A DNA stretch of 31,296 nt, from the NCBI GenBank assembly GCA_003543245.1, contig DPJB01000025.1:164749-196044 (forward strand). The letters are read 5' to 3'. Both the position numbers and the translations under genes were made by a program. Below are positions 1-8,112 of this stretch, piece after piece. The notes beneath the pieces are model-generated. The model was not told where the DNA came from. It was given only the letters and a program-made list of their open reading frames with translations, and did not search any database. The DNA is from Moraxellaceae bacterium (GTDB lineage: Bacteria > Pseudomonadota > Gammaproteobacteria > Pseudomonadales > Moraxellaceae). Position 1 is the first letter of the stretch, and every line of letters begins with the position of its first letter.

Positions 1-143
1 TGCTTATAAGCTCAAACAGTTATTTCTTATTGAACCGTACAGCCGGACTGATATGGCGGCGAGTCATTGTACGCCAGTCGCACGGCTGACGGATTGACCG
101 GTGTCAGCAGCCGCCCTTGACGGCCGGGTACGCCCAGGGTGAA
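1..143. other. Left-edge non-coding stretch
   Basis: No convincing coding frame, terminator or RNA is visible here. It lies downstream of the broken TetR-type gene and may be the flank of a gene outside the window. Confidence 0.4.
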
Positions 144-746
144 TCAGGTTGTTTTCTGCTCCTTCAGGTAGCTGGTGACCATGGCGGTCAGCCCTTCCAC
201 CACTTCGTCCTCGGTGAGCAGGGCCCGTTCTTGGCTGATGAAGCGCACCAGGGTGAACAAGACACTGTTGTACGCCACAAACAGCCGTACCTGCAGGTCG
301 GGGATGGGGTAGTCATGCAGGTGCTTGAGGAGGTAGATGCGGCCCATTTCCATGACGCGCTACTCCAGCGTGTCGGCCACCCGGTACACGGGCAGGTGGT
401 GCCAGTTGCGGACAATCTCCAGATACAGTCCCTCATCGTTGTGCATCAGGGCCAGCGTGAGACGGATGGAGGTGCGCACCATGTCTTGCAGCGTCACCTG
501 CTCCGTGAGCACCACGCGCTGGTTGAGCATCTGGGTGACGTCCCGTGCCAGCTTGTCCAGCAGGGCGATGAGCGCCTCCTTGCCATCAATGTATTGATGG
601 AGTGAGCACACACTTACCCCGGCTGTATCTGTAATCAATGGTGTGGTGGTGGCATCAAGGCCGTGGCGAGCAATGGTTAGGGCGGTGGCCTCGATCAGGG
701 TGTCCACCATCTGGCGGGAGCGTTGCTGCTGCGGGCGTTTGCGCAT
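144..746 (-). pseudogene. TetR-family repressor broken by an in-frame amber stop
   Basis: The N-terminal part (about 128 residues from the ATG at 746) has the TetR helix-turn-helix. A TAG at 362-360 ends it, and the same frame then continues for about 70 residues of C-terminal ligand-domain-like sequence down to a TGA at 144. Read through, the product is about 200 residues, the normal family length, so one nonsense change appears to have split an ordinary gene. The recognition-helix region reads VCSLHQY where many relatives have VGSLYQY; two changes at usually conserved sites fit relaxed selection. The ATG at 746 was chosen over the one at 806 because GGAAAG lies just upstream of it and because 806 falls inside the operator. 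The gene diverges from the DUF2236-P450 operon, its likely target. A truncated DNA-binding fragment could still be made, but it would lack most of the dimerisation domain. Confidence 0.8.
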
Positions 747-790
747 GGCGAGACTTTCCGTTGGGCGGCGACGGGCCGCTGGAATGCGAA

Positions 791-820
791 TTGAATGCGA
801 ATGCATATTCGCATTATGGT
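791..820 (+). promoter_or_regulatory. Promoter with embedded TetR-type operator
   Basis: A 9-bp inverted repeat, AATGCGAAT (794-802) and ATTCGCATT (807-815), is separated by GCAT. It lies between a -35-like TTGAAT (791-796) and a -10-like TATGGT (815-820; spacer 18) facing the oxygenase gene. A further partial copy, GAATGCGAATT, is at 782-792. A symmetric site inside the promoter of a gene divergent from a TetR gene is the usual arrangement for repression and autoregulation. The palindrome is seen directly; the promoter boxes are by-eye matches (4 of 6 each). Confidence 0.7.
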
Positions 821-851
821 CGGTGACATGCCAGTCATGGAGTGTCGCCTT

Positions 852-2126
852 ATGAATGCCCCTTTAGCCAACGAGCGGTCCAGTGACCGTCCCATCCCCG
901 CGCGCGCTCGTCCGTTCAGCAAGGCAGGGCGGCGTCAGCCAGCCTGGATGAGACTGGTGGTGGGGCGCGAGATGGCCCCGACCGAGCCGGAGTGGCGTGC
1001 CATGGTGGATGCCCTCTGGGAGGGTGACCAGCCGATGGATGATCTGGTCGAGTGGATGTTTGCCTCCAACCCGCGTGAGGCACGCGGCCTCTTCGACAAG
1101 GCCATCAGCGAAGGCATCGGCAGCATTCCCGATGCGCCACAGCCGTTGAAGGATTTCTTTGCGCTGGTGGATCGCGAGCCAGCCTGGCTCGATCGCGAGT
1201 TGCTTGAGGAAGGCGTGAGCTTCATTCACCGTACCGGGCTTGCCGGTCCGTATGTGCTGCGTGACTTTGCCCTGATGGGCGGTTACCTGCTGTCCGGCTT
1301 CAACAAGGCGCTGATTCTCACCGGTGCCCTCAACAAGGGGGCCTCGCAGCGCATCGCGGAAACCGGCAAGTGGTGGATCGACTGTACCGAACATGGCGGC
1401 ATGGAGCGCTATGGTGCCGGCTTCAAGTCCACCATTCATGTGCGCATGGTGCATGCCATGGTGCGCCGGCATTTGCCCAAGAACCCGCAATGGAACAACG
1501 AAGTGGACGGCTTGCCGGTCAACCAGATCGACATGGTCGCCACCTATCTGGCGTTTGGTCCGGTGATGCTGGTGGGCATGCGCGCCATGGGTATTCCGGT
1601 GCTGCCGAAGGATTCACGTGCCGTCATGCACCTGTGGAAATACGCCGGCTGGCTGATGGGCGTGCAGGACGAGTGGCTGGTGGATGACGAGCGTGCGGGA
1701 CTCGTACTGCTGTACCAGACCTACATGACCCAAAGCCGGCCGGACTGGACCAGCAAGGAGCTGGGCCATGCCCTGGCGCAGGAGCCACTGGACCGCAAGC
1801 TGGCCTGGCTGAAGGACTGGCCGCGCTTGCACGAGCTGCGCCTGAAAACGCTGTATCACCAGCATCTCAGCACCACCAGCCTGTTTTTCGGCAAGCGCCA
1901 GCGCAGCCAGCTCGGCTTGCCGGAAAACGTGTTCCCCTGGTTCCCGCTGCTGACCGCCGGCCCGCGCTTTCTCAACTACACCCGCAAGAGCCTGCTGCCA
2001 TCCACCCGCCGGAAACAGGAGCAGGAAGGGCGTGCAGCACAGCTGGAAGCGCTGGGCACCATGTTCGGTGAAAAAGAGCACGCGATCATCAAGCCGGGTG
2101 AGCAGCATCCGGCCCATATTCGCTGA
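852..2126 (+). CDS. DUF2236 (MpaB/rubber-oxygenase-like) heme oxygenase
   Basis: About 424 residues of a DUF2236-family protein. The family includes the fungal MpaB enzyme and bacterial latex-clearing (Lcp) oxygenases, heme proteins that cleave isoprenoid C=C bonds. The family-type HxRxxHAxVRRHL segment is visible near the middle (HVRMVHAMVRRHL), as are the long alpha-helical flanks. No signal peptide is seen, so it is probably cytoplasmic and unlikely to be a secreted polymer oxygenase. The ATG at 852 was chosen because GGAG lies about 9 bases upstream; in-frame starts at 795 and 834 overlap the operator or lack a better site. It is followed after 66 bases by a P450 gene on the same strand, so the two probably form an operon acting on one hydrophobic substrate. 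The substrate is not deducible. Confidence 0.85.
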   Translation: MNAPLANERSSDRPIPARARPFSKAGRRQPAWMRLVVGREMAPTEPEWRAMVDALWEGDQPMDDLVEWMFASNPREARGLFDKAISEGIGSIPDAPQPLKDFFALVDREPAWLDRELLEEGVSFIHRTGLAGPYVLRDFALMGGYLLSGFNKALILTGALNKGASQRIAETGKWWIDCTEHGGMERYGAGFKSTIHVRMVHAMVRRHLPKNPQWNNEVDGLPVNQIDMVATYLAFGPVMLVGMRAMGIPVLPKDSRAVMHLWKYAGWLMGVQDEWLVDDERAGLVLLYQTYMTQSRPDWTSKELGHALAQEPLDRKLAWLKDWPRLHELRLKTLYHQHLSTTSLFFGKRQRSQLGLPENVFPWFPLLTAGPRFLNYTRKSLLPSTRRKQEQEGRAAQLEALGTMFGEKEHAIIKPGEQHPAHIR

Positions 2127-2192
2127 GTGACTGCATGAGCGCTCGCGGCATGTTGCCGCGAATGCACACGTGAACAATTACTGGAGCATCGC

Positions 2193-3539
2193 ATGTCGGT
2201 TTTGCCATATTTCTCCGAAGCCAATCGTACGGTCCGGCGTACTCTGCCGGGCAGCGCCGGCCTGCCTGTGCTGGGTCACAGCCTGGCCTTCCTGAACGAT
2301 CCGGTAAAAGTGGGTACGCGCCTGTATGACGAACTTGGGCCGGTGTACTGGATCAACGCGTTTGGCATGACGTTCCTGCAGATGCAGGGGCCGGAAGCCA
2401 ACCAGTTTGTGTTTCGCAACCAGGATGATGTGTTTTCCAACAATCAGGGCTGGGATTTCTACATCGGAAAATTCTTCAAGCGCGGCATCATGCTGCTCGA
2501 TTTTGAAGAACACCGGCACCATCGTGGCATCATGCAGGCTGCATTCAAGAAGCCGGTGCTGGTGGAATATCTCAAGCGCATGAATCCGGCGATCGAAAAA
2601 GGCATAGGGCGCTGGCAGACGGGCAATGAATTTCCGGTGCTGAAGAAGATCAAGCAGCTGACGCTTGATATGGCAACCGATGTGTTCATGGGCGAACAGC
2701 TGGGGCCAGAGGCCGACAAGGTGAATCAGGCCTTTGTGGATTGCGTGCGTGCCGGTACCTCGATTGTGCGATTCCCCGTACCCGGCGGTCGCTGGAAAAA
2801 AGGTCTCGACGGACGCAAGGTGCTGGAAGATTTTTTCCGTTCGCGCATTGCACAAAAGCGCGCGCATCCGGGTGAAGATCTTTTCTCTCGCCTGTGTCAG
2901 GCCGAAGACGAACTCGGGCGGCGTTTCAGTGATGACGATGTGATCAATCACATGATCTTCCTCATGATGGCGGCGCACGACACGTCGACCATTACGCTGT
3001 GCTCCATCATGTATCATCTGGCCAAATACCCCGAGTGGCAGGAGCGTGTGCGCGCCGAAGCACTGGCGCTGGGCAAGCGGGATCTGGATCACGATGATCT
3101 GGCCAAGCTGGAGGCCACCAGCCTGGTAATGAAAGAGGCACTGCGCATGATTGCGCCGGTGCATGGCATTCCGCGCAAGACCGTGAAGGACTGCGAGTTC
3201 ATGGGGCATCACATTCCGGCAGGGACGTTTATTGCCGTGAGTCCGATGGTGTCGCACCACTTGCCAAACTGGTGGGAAAAACCGGAGGTGTTTGATCCGG
3301 AGCGGTTTACCGAGGCCCGCAACGAACACCGCAAGCACCCGTACCTGTACGTGCCGTTTGGTGGCGGTGCACACATGTGCATCGGCCTGCATTTTGCAGA
3401 AATGCAGATCAAGGCGATCCTGCATCATGTGGTGCAGCAGTACCGCTGGAGTGTGCCGGAAGACTACGTCATGCCGGTTGATTTTACGTCGCTGCCGGTG
3501 CCGGGTGACGGCTTGCCGGTGAAGCTGGAACGTTTGTAG
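2193..3539 (+). CDS. Cytochrome P450
   Basis: A 448-residue soluble bacterial P450. It has the I-helix oxygen-activation motif AAHDTST (260-266), the K-helix ExxR (EALR, 315-318), a PERF-type segment (369-372) and the heme-binding loop FGGGAHMCIG (389-398), with Cys396 as the iron ligand. All invariant elements are present, so the enzyme should be active as a monooxygenase with ferredoxin partners encoded elsewhere; none is in this window. GGAG upstream supports the start. It is the second gene of the DUF2236 operon and ends at a strong two-way terminator. The P450 subfamily and substrate (fatty acid, sterol or terpenoid) cannot be assigned by eye. Confidence 0.95.
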   Translation: MSVLPYFSEANRTVRRTLPGSAGLPVLGHSLAFLNDPVKVGTRLYDELGPVYWINAFGMTFLQMQGPEANQFVFRNQDDVFSNNQGWDFYIGKFFKRGIMLLDFEEHRHHRGIMQAAFKKPVLVEYLKRMNPAIEKGIGRWQTGNEFPVLKKIKQLTLDMATDVFMGEQLGPEADKVNQAFVDCVRAGTSIVRFPVPGGRWKKGLDGRKVLEDFFRSRIAQKRAHPGEDLFSRLCQAEDELGRRFSDDDVINHMIFLMMAAHDTSTITLCSIMYHLAKYPEWQERVRAEALALGKRDLDHDDLAKLEATSLVMKEALRMIAPVHGIPRKTVKDCEFMGHHIPAGTFIAVSPMVSHHLPNWWEKPEVFDPERFTEARNEHRKHPYLYVPFGGGAHMCIGLHFAEMQIKAILHHVVQQYRWSVPEDYVMPVDFTSLPVPGDGLPVKLERL

Positions 3540-3560
3540 TCCTGAACGGGATGCGGCAAT

Positions 3561-3589
3561 AAAAAAGGCGACCGATGGTCGCCTTTTTT
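3561..3589. terminator. Bidirectional intrinsic terminator
   Basis: A perfect inverted repeat with 13-base arms (3561-3573 and 3577-3589; core GGCGACC/GGTCGCC) and a GAT loop, flanked by an A6 tract and a T6 tract. It works on both strands and separates the convergent P450 and lipase genes. Confidence 0.95.
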
Positions 3590-3611
3590 ATTCATGGAAG
3601 AGCAGTCGGCA

Positions 3612-4550
3612 TCAGAGACCGGCCAGCTTCAGGCGGTTGGCATGCTGGCGGAACACGGACTTGGGATTGGTTTCGAAAATGCTGACCAGTCCCAGGATCT
3701 GGTTCACTTCATCGAGATGATTCATGCGGTAGTTGTCGCGGATGACCTTGCCGAGGTGGCTGCTGCAGCGGCTCACCAGGCCGTCATTGGCCTGTCCGGC
3801 AAATGCCAGTGAGGTCAGCGCCATGCCGGCATCGGAGATGTCCAGCACATTGGTCAGAACACCGGTGCCGCTCCAGGAGTAGAAATTCACGCCGTTGGCG
3901 GAATAGGAACCTTCACCGCAACTGGTGGTGGGAACGCCGGCGGGAAACACGGCATTGAAACTGGCGGCGCCAGCCGTGGTCAGCGAGTTGAGGCCAGCCA
4001 GCGAATCCTGCGAAAGGGTTTCACCTGCCGCCAGCCCGATCAGGGCACCGAAGCCGTTGACCACCGAGGTCAGCAGCGTGGTCAGGGGGGCGCCGATCAC
4101 GGCCAGATCAGAGGCCTGCTTGATCAGGTCGGCCACGACAGAGCCCTTGGTGACGCCACCCACGGACGTTGCCGATGCAATGCGCAGGGGAATGGTGCCG
4201 GCCACATAACGGATGGACTGGTTACCATGGCTGTGGCCGATCAGGTTGACCTTTTCTGCACCGGTGATGGCCAGGATGTCCTGCACCTGATTCAGCAGTT
4301 GTTCGCCACGCACTTCCGAGGACTGGAACGACGCGACCTGGGTAAGGTGGACCGAGGCGCCATTGCTGGTCAGGTCCTGCGGGATGCCATACCAGTAATC
4401 GAGGGGCCCGATCTTGTCGAAGCCGGCCATGCCGTGGGCCAGCACGATTGGATACTTTGTCTTGGCATAGGTGGAGGCGGCAGCAGCCGGGGCAGTGGCG
4501 AGCATGGTGCCGGCGGCAAGCAGCAGTGAGGTGGTGGCGAGCTTTATCAT
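3612..4550 (-). CDS. Secreted triacylglycerol lipase (Pseudomonas family I type)
   Basis: A 312-residue secreted lipase. A signal peptide occupies about residues 1-25 (cleavage near AAAAS), followed by the oxyanion segment VLAHGMAGF (37-44) characteristic of family I lipases. The nucleophile motif is GHSHG with Ser107; Asp256 (AND) and His278 (NHLDE) complete the triad. Cys211 and Cys262 match the conserved single disulfide of this family. It hydrolyses long-chain triglycerides outside the cell. The ATG at 4550 was chosen because AAGGA precedes it and the signal peptide begins there; the longer frame upstream is non-coding. Family I lipases normally need a membrane foldase (Lif) encoded just downstream, but the downstream neighbour here is the convergent P450 and no foldase is in the window. 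About 200 bases upstream hold no other gene and probably carry the promoter. Confidence 0.93.
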   Translation of the reverse strand: MIKLATTSLLLAAGTMLATAPAAAASTYAKTKYPIVLAHGMAGFDKIGPLDYWYGIPQDLTSNGASVHLTQVASFQSSEVRGEQLLNQVQDILAITGAEKVNLIGHSHGNQSIRYVAGTIPLRIASATSVGGVTKGSVVADLIKQASDLAVIGAPLTTLLTSVVNGFGALIGLAAGETLSQDSLAGLNSLTTAGAASFNAVFPAGVPTTSCGEGSYSANGVNFYSWSGTGVLTNVLDISDAGMALTSLAFAGQANDGLVSRCSSHLGKVIRDNYRMNHLDEVNQILGLVSIFETNPKSVFRQHANRLKLAGL

Positions 4551-4754
4551 GGTGTCATCCTTGTTTGTTTTGGTTATTTGCCAGAATGCAGGCCCCTGTT
4601 TTCCAGTGGGCCAATGGCGCCTGTCACGAGCGTCTTGTTCTTTTGAGTGGTGACGAGCGTAGCCAAAGTGGGGATGAACGGCGCATAACAATAATGGCCG
4701 CAGCCATAAACAAATTCGGCCATGACGGGCGCCAGTGATGTCTTTCCGGTGAAT

Positions 4755-4785
4755 AAAAAAGGCGGCCATTGCGGCCGCCTTTTTG
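4755..4785 (-). terminator. Intrinsic terminator after the GHSMGG hydrolase gene
   Basis: A stem GGCGGCC (4761-4767) and GGCCGCC (4773-4779), flanked by an A6 tract and T5. It is symmetric, so it may act both ways, and lies just past the stop of the hydrolase gene, insulating the lipase gene. Confidence 0.9.
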
Positions 4786-4801
4786 CTGGATCAGCAGGGC
4801 T

Positions 4802-5968
4802 TCAGCGTTTCTGCATCCATTCGCGCAGGGCGCCGTACACACGTTCGTCGTCCAGCATGGCCATGTGCCCCAGTGCCGGGAGCTCTACCCGCGTGACCTG
4901 TTTGCCGCCGAGTGCCTTGTCCGTTTCCACATGCTGCCCGAGGGCGCTGCGTACCGGTACCAGGCCATCGCCCAGCCAGTGACGCTTGCTGCTGCGGCCC
5001 AGATGGCCGGCAACCAGCAGGTGCCGGGTGTCGTCATGCAGTGCAACGTGATGATCGTGATCCGGCGGAGTAACCCGGCCATGACGCAGGTCCATGATGC
5101 CGGCACTGCGCAGGTTGCCCAGCTTCATCAGCGGCTTTGTATAGGGAGTCAGGCCAAGCAGACTGTTGGCGCCATGGCCAAGACGCTCCAGCGGAGCACC
5201 CTGATGCGGCGTACCAAGATAGGCGGCCCTGTCCAGGCGGCTTACCCAGCGCAGCCCGGAGAACCGGGCATGGTGGGTGGCGGAACGGATGACCAGCCCG
5301 CCCATGCTGTGCCCGATCAGGGTCAGCCCGGCACGCTTTTCAAGTCTTGCCGTGTCCAGCAGGGCAGAAAGGTCGGCGCCGTTTTCATGCACCGGGCGAC
5401 CGGTGTTGTAGCGCAACCATGCTACCGCCATGCCGGACTCACGCAGTTCACTGACAAATGCGGTGTGCGCAGCGCTTTGCCATTCGCGGTCGGACAGACA
5501 CAGGCCGTGAATGAAGAGGACAAGCCCGCGCCGACCCTCACTGCTCCACTCCTCGATGGTCATGGGTTGGCCGGCGTCATTGCACAGCGTCATCTGCTGA
5601 TGCAGCGGGTTTTCCCAGTCGCTGACCGCATCGCCTGCCACGCCGTTGAGGATGCTGCGGAACAGCCCCCAGTGCCGGCTGGCGGGTGCCGGCTCGTGGG
5701 CCTGCAGGAACTGCTGGGTAAGCCGGGCCAGATGCCGGAAGGTGTTCATCACCAGCTGATAGGGCAGAGGCGCTTTTTCTGCCGGGGCGGTGGAATGGCT
5801 TTTCCACGGCAGCGGCAGGTGCCGGATGGTGGCGTGCATCTCGGCAGTCAGGCGGGTGGCCTCGCTGGCGCCAAGCAATCCCAGGTGCACCAGTGCCACA
5901 CCCCGTGTCAGCAGTGTGCTGGTAGGGGTGGGGGCTGGTGGGGCGGATGGCGGGAACGCGTCAGTCAT
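4802..5968 (-). CDS. Alpha/beta-hydrolase (PGAP1/lipase-like)
   Basis: A 388-residue Ser hydrolase. The core has FIHGLCLSD (152-160, oxyanion region), the nucleophile elbow GHSMGG with Ser221, a likely acid Asp334 in GDGLVP, and His368 in GHMAML. The order and spacing fit lipase/esterase folds of the PGAP1-like group. About 140 residues precede the core and resemble an N-terminal helical cap; no signal peptide is evident, so the protein is probably cytoplasmic or membrane-associated. The ribosome site is weak (AAAGG about 9 bases upstream). It lies upstream of the lipase on the same strand, separated by a terminator, so the two are independent units. Substrate unknown; a lipid ester is likely. 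Confidence 0.85.
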   Translation of the reverse strand: MTDAFPPSAPPAPTPTSTLLTRGVALVHLGLLGASEATRLTAEMHATIRHLPLPWKSHSTAPAEKAPLPYQLVMNTFRHLARLTQQFLQAHEPAPASRHWGLFRSILNGVAGDAVSDWENPLHQQMTLCNDAGQPMTIEEWSSEGRRGLVLFIHGLCLSDREWQSAAHTAFVSELRESGMAVAWLRYNTGRPVHENGADLSALLDTARLEKRAGLTLIGHSMGGLVIRSATHHARFSGLRWVSRLDRAAYLGTPHQGAPLERLGHGANSLLGLTPYTKPLMKLGNLRSAGIMDLRHGRVTPPDHDHHVALHDDTRHLLVAGHLGRSSKRHWLGDGLVPVRSALGQHVETDKALGGKQVTRVELPALGHMAMLDDERVYGALREWMQKR

Positions 5969-6112
5969 GGCAAAAGCCTTTGTGAACAGTTGTTCACATC
6001 CTCGCGCGCATGACGACCTTCGTCAATGTCATTGGTCGGTGTAATTGTCGGACAGCCGGGATGCGGTAGCATGCGCGTTTAGGGCATTCGCCGGCAGCAA
6101 GGGAAAGGTGTG

Positions 6113-7258
6113 ATGGTGCGGTGGCGGTACATTATCTGGCTGGTTCTGGGCATGAGTCTGGCAACGGTTACCCGGGCGGGGGACTATTTTCTGGATGGCA
6201 CCCAGAAAGCCGACCTCATCCTGTATGGCCGCATGACCGGTCAGGACGGGGCGCTCTACGATGTCTGGGTGGTGCCCGGTTACGTGCCTCCCGCACGCAA
6301 TGCCCGCAAGGGCTGGGCGAACGCGGGGGAGTCGCTCAAGGCCTACGGACGGGCCGGGCACTATCGCAAGCTGGGTAAAACCTCGCATCAATGGCTGCGG
6401 TTTGCCGGCAAGGACCTGCTGCAGGAGTTCGCGCTGGCCGGTACGGGCACCGCGTGGACAGAGGCGCTGGACACCGCCAGCCAGCGCGTCAACCGGCGGG
6501 TGTTTGGCTGGTGGTTTGCCTATCCCTGGGCGGTGATCGAGGCATCTACCGAAAGCCTGTTCCGCACCGGGATCGGTATTCCCGGCAGTGCGCTGACCGC
6601 CGTCGGATCATTCACCCTGGTACCCGCCGCCTATTTTGTGACGCCAGCCGTGATGAGCGTTGGTTATGCGGCAATACCGGGTACGGCACTGCCGCTGGTA
6701 GCAACCACCTGGAATACGGTCATTGCACCACCGCTCGCACTTGCCGGTGAGCAGCCGGCGCCAGAGCGTGCGGATGGTTTCTGGATGAAGCGGGTCAAGG
6801 ACCCGTCGGAAGACGATATCCGGGCACGCCTGGTGGCCTGGCAATCGCAGTGGAAAGATGACGCGGAGCTGGCGGCGATGCGTGAGGCACTGGCGACCAC
6901 CGACAGGATGCATGCCGAAAAAATTACGGCGTTGCGTGCGGAAATCGACGCGGAAGAAAAGTTACGACGCAGTGCAGCAGAAGCCTTCGAGGCGCAGCGA
7001 CGTCATGTCGTTGCGAAAAAAACCGTGGAGCAGGCGCCTTTGCTGCGCAAGGAACTGGCCGCACAGGGATATACTCCGGCACGCCTGCAAACGCAGCGCG
7101 GCATGCTGAAAAACATCCTGCTGGAGCAAGGCATGGATGAGAAGGAAGCGGCGCGCATGCTGGATGTGCTGGTCGGTATCGACAGCGATGCTCCCGGGCA
7201 AAAACGTGATGCTGATGAAAAGACCGATCCTCTGCTGCAAATGATGGATCGCTTGTAG
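6113..7258 (+). CDS. Secreted protein of unknown function with coiled coil
   Basis: About 381 residues, no family recognised. The N-terminus is a signal peptide (cleavage near TRA/GDY, residue 22). A middle part rich in Gly, Ala, Pro and aromatics (about 130-215) is hydrophobic enough to associate with membrane. It is followed by a charged Ala/Glu/Lys segment (about 240-330) that should form a coiled coil. The likely location is periplasm or membrane surface. A GTG at 6110 is also possible; the ATG at 6113 follows GGGAAAGG. It is divergent from the hydrolase gene and ends at a strong terminator, so it is a single-gene unit. Confidence 0.75.
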   Translation: MVRWRYIIWLVLGMSLATVTRAGDYFLDGTQKADLILYGRMTGQDGALYDVWVVPGYVPPARNARKGWANAGESLKAYGRAGHYRKLGKTSHQWLRFAGKDLLQEFALAGTGTAWTEALDTASQRVNRRVFGWWFAYPWAVIEASTESLFRTGIGIPGSALTAVGSFTLVPAAYFVTPAVMSVGYAAIPGTALPLVATTWNTVIAPPLALAGEQPAPERADGFWMKRVKDPSEDDIRARLVAWQSQWKDDAELAAMREALATTDRMHAEKITALRAEIDAEEKLRRSAAEAFEAQRRHVVAKKTVEQAPLLRKELAAQGYTPARLQTQRGMLKNILLEQGMDEKEAARMLDVLVGIDSDAPGQKRDADEKTDPLLQMMDRL

Positions 7259-7281
7259 TAGCGGTTTCGTATCAGGATTGA

Positions 7282-7312
7282 AAAAAAGGGCACCGCATGG
7301 GTGCCCTTTTTT
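7282..7312. terminator. Bidirectional intrinsic terminator
   Basis: Stem GGGCACC (7288-7294) and GGTGCCC (7300-7306) with A6 before and T6 after. It serves the unknown secreted-protein gene and the convergent OmpW-like pseudogene. Confidence 0.93.
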
Positions 7313-7340
7313 ATTGCCGACATGAATGCACTGTGTTGGC

Positions 7341-7932
7341 TTAATAAAACTTTGTGCCGAGTTCCAGCGTGTAGGAAAGGAACGAAGGGCTGTCGATCTG
7401 GCCATCCGAGTCCAGCCACATCTGGTTGGCAGCAAGCTTCATGAAGAATTTTTCGTTCACATCCCAGCGCAGGCCTGCACCAACGTTGTAGCTGAAATCG
7501 GTGCCGTCCTTGGTTGGTACAACGGTGTCGCAGAAGTAACCGTACCAGGGGTCATACCAGCAGGTAGTGTACGGTGGCGCATTGACGATGTTGGTGTCGT
7601 AGTAGGTGAAGCCAACGCCGCCTGTCACAAACGGGGTGAAGCTCTTGCGCATCAGGTTGTAGGTGCCGTTGAAGCCGAAGGTCCTCATGTCGAGGGTGCC
7701 CATGTTGATGAAGTCGTCATTGCCGTCTTCACGCTTGATCACGGCATCGTACTTGAGGTCTGCCCAGTTGATGTAGCCGGTGAATGACAGGTTTTCATCA
7801 ACGTTGTAGCCAATGCCAAAGCCGAAGCCGAAGCCTCCCAGTTGTTGGTGTGGTCACTTGGCTGCAGGGCCTGTAGCCACTGCTTGCGGTGAGTGTTGCC
7901 AGCAGTGCAAATGTTGTGCTGAGTGTTTTCAT
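7341..7932 (-). pseudogene. OmpW-like outer-membrane barrel gene, frameshifted
   Basis: A start codon at 7932 opens a signal-peptide-like sequence (MKTLSTTFALLATLTASS). The frame then turns into non-barrel sequence and soon stops. A second frame holds LQPSDHTNNW, typical of a first extracellular loop. A third frame begins GFGFGFGIGYNVDENL and runs intact to the stop at 7341, giving alternating barrel strands and a C-terminal Tyr (GTKFY). At least two frame changes are needed; one fits loss of a G in the GGG run near 7838. The distance from signal peptide to loop is also too short, suggesting a small deletion. The 133-residue piece from the GTG at 7742 has no signal peptide and cannot be a working porin. 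Related proteins pass small hydrophobic molecules across the outer membrane. Confidence 0.8.
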
Positions 7933-8062
7933 GATGGTTTGATCACAGTGGTGACTGGGACGGCGTTAACCTAACAAATGATACTGCTTTCAACGAGGTG
8001 CCCGTCAAATGGATGACAAGGGGGGGCGGGGGAAGTGCGGAGGGGGGCTAGGCAGTGGAATA

Positions 8063-8089
8063 AAAAACGGCGCACAAGGTCGCTGTTTT
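8063..8089 (-). terminator. Imperfect terminator after the fadL-like pseudogene
   Basis: AAAAACGGCG (8063-8072) pairs with CGCTGTTTT (8081-8089) with one mismatch in the stem. It is the same style as the other terminators here but imperfect, as if eroded along with the gene. Confidence 0.6.
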
Positions 8090-8112
8090 CAATGCCGGAC
8101 TCAGGCATCAGG

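Noticed and set aside
2178..3428. Minus-strand open frame opposite the P450 gene
   Set aside because: The P450 has every invariant motif; the opposite frame is a shadow.
4769..6013. Plus-strand open frame opposite the GHSMGG hydrolase
   Set aside because: The minus-strand product has a complete Ser/Asp/His triad and the frame begins inside a terminator.
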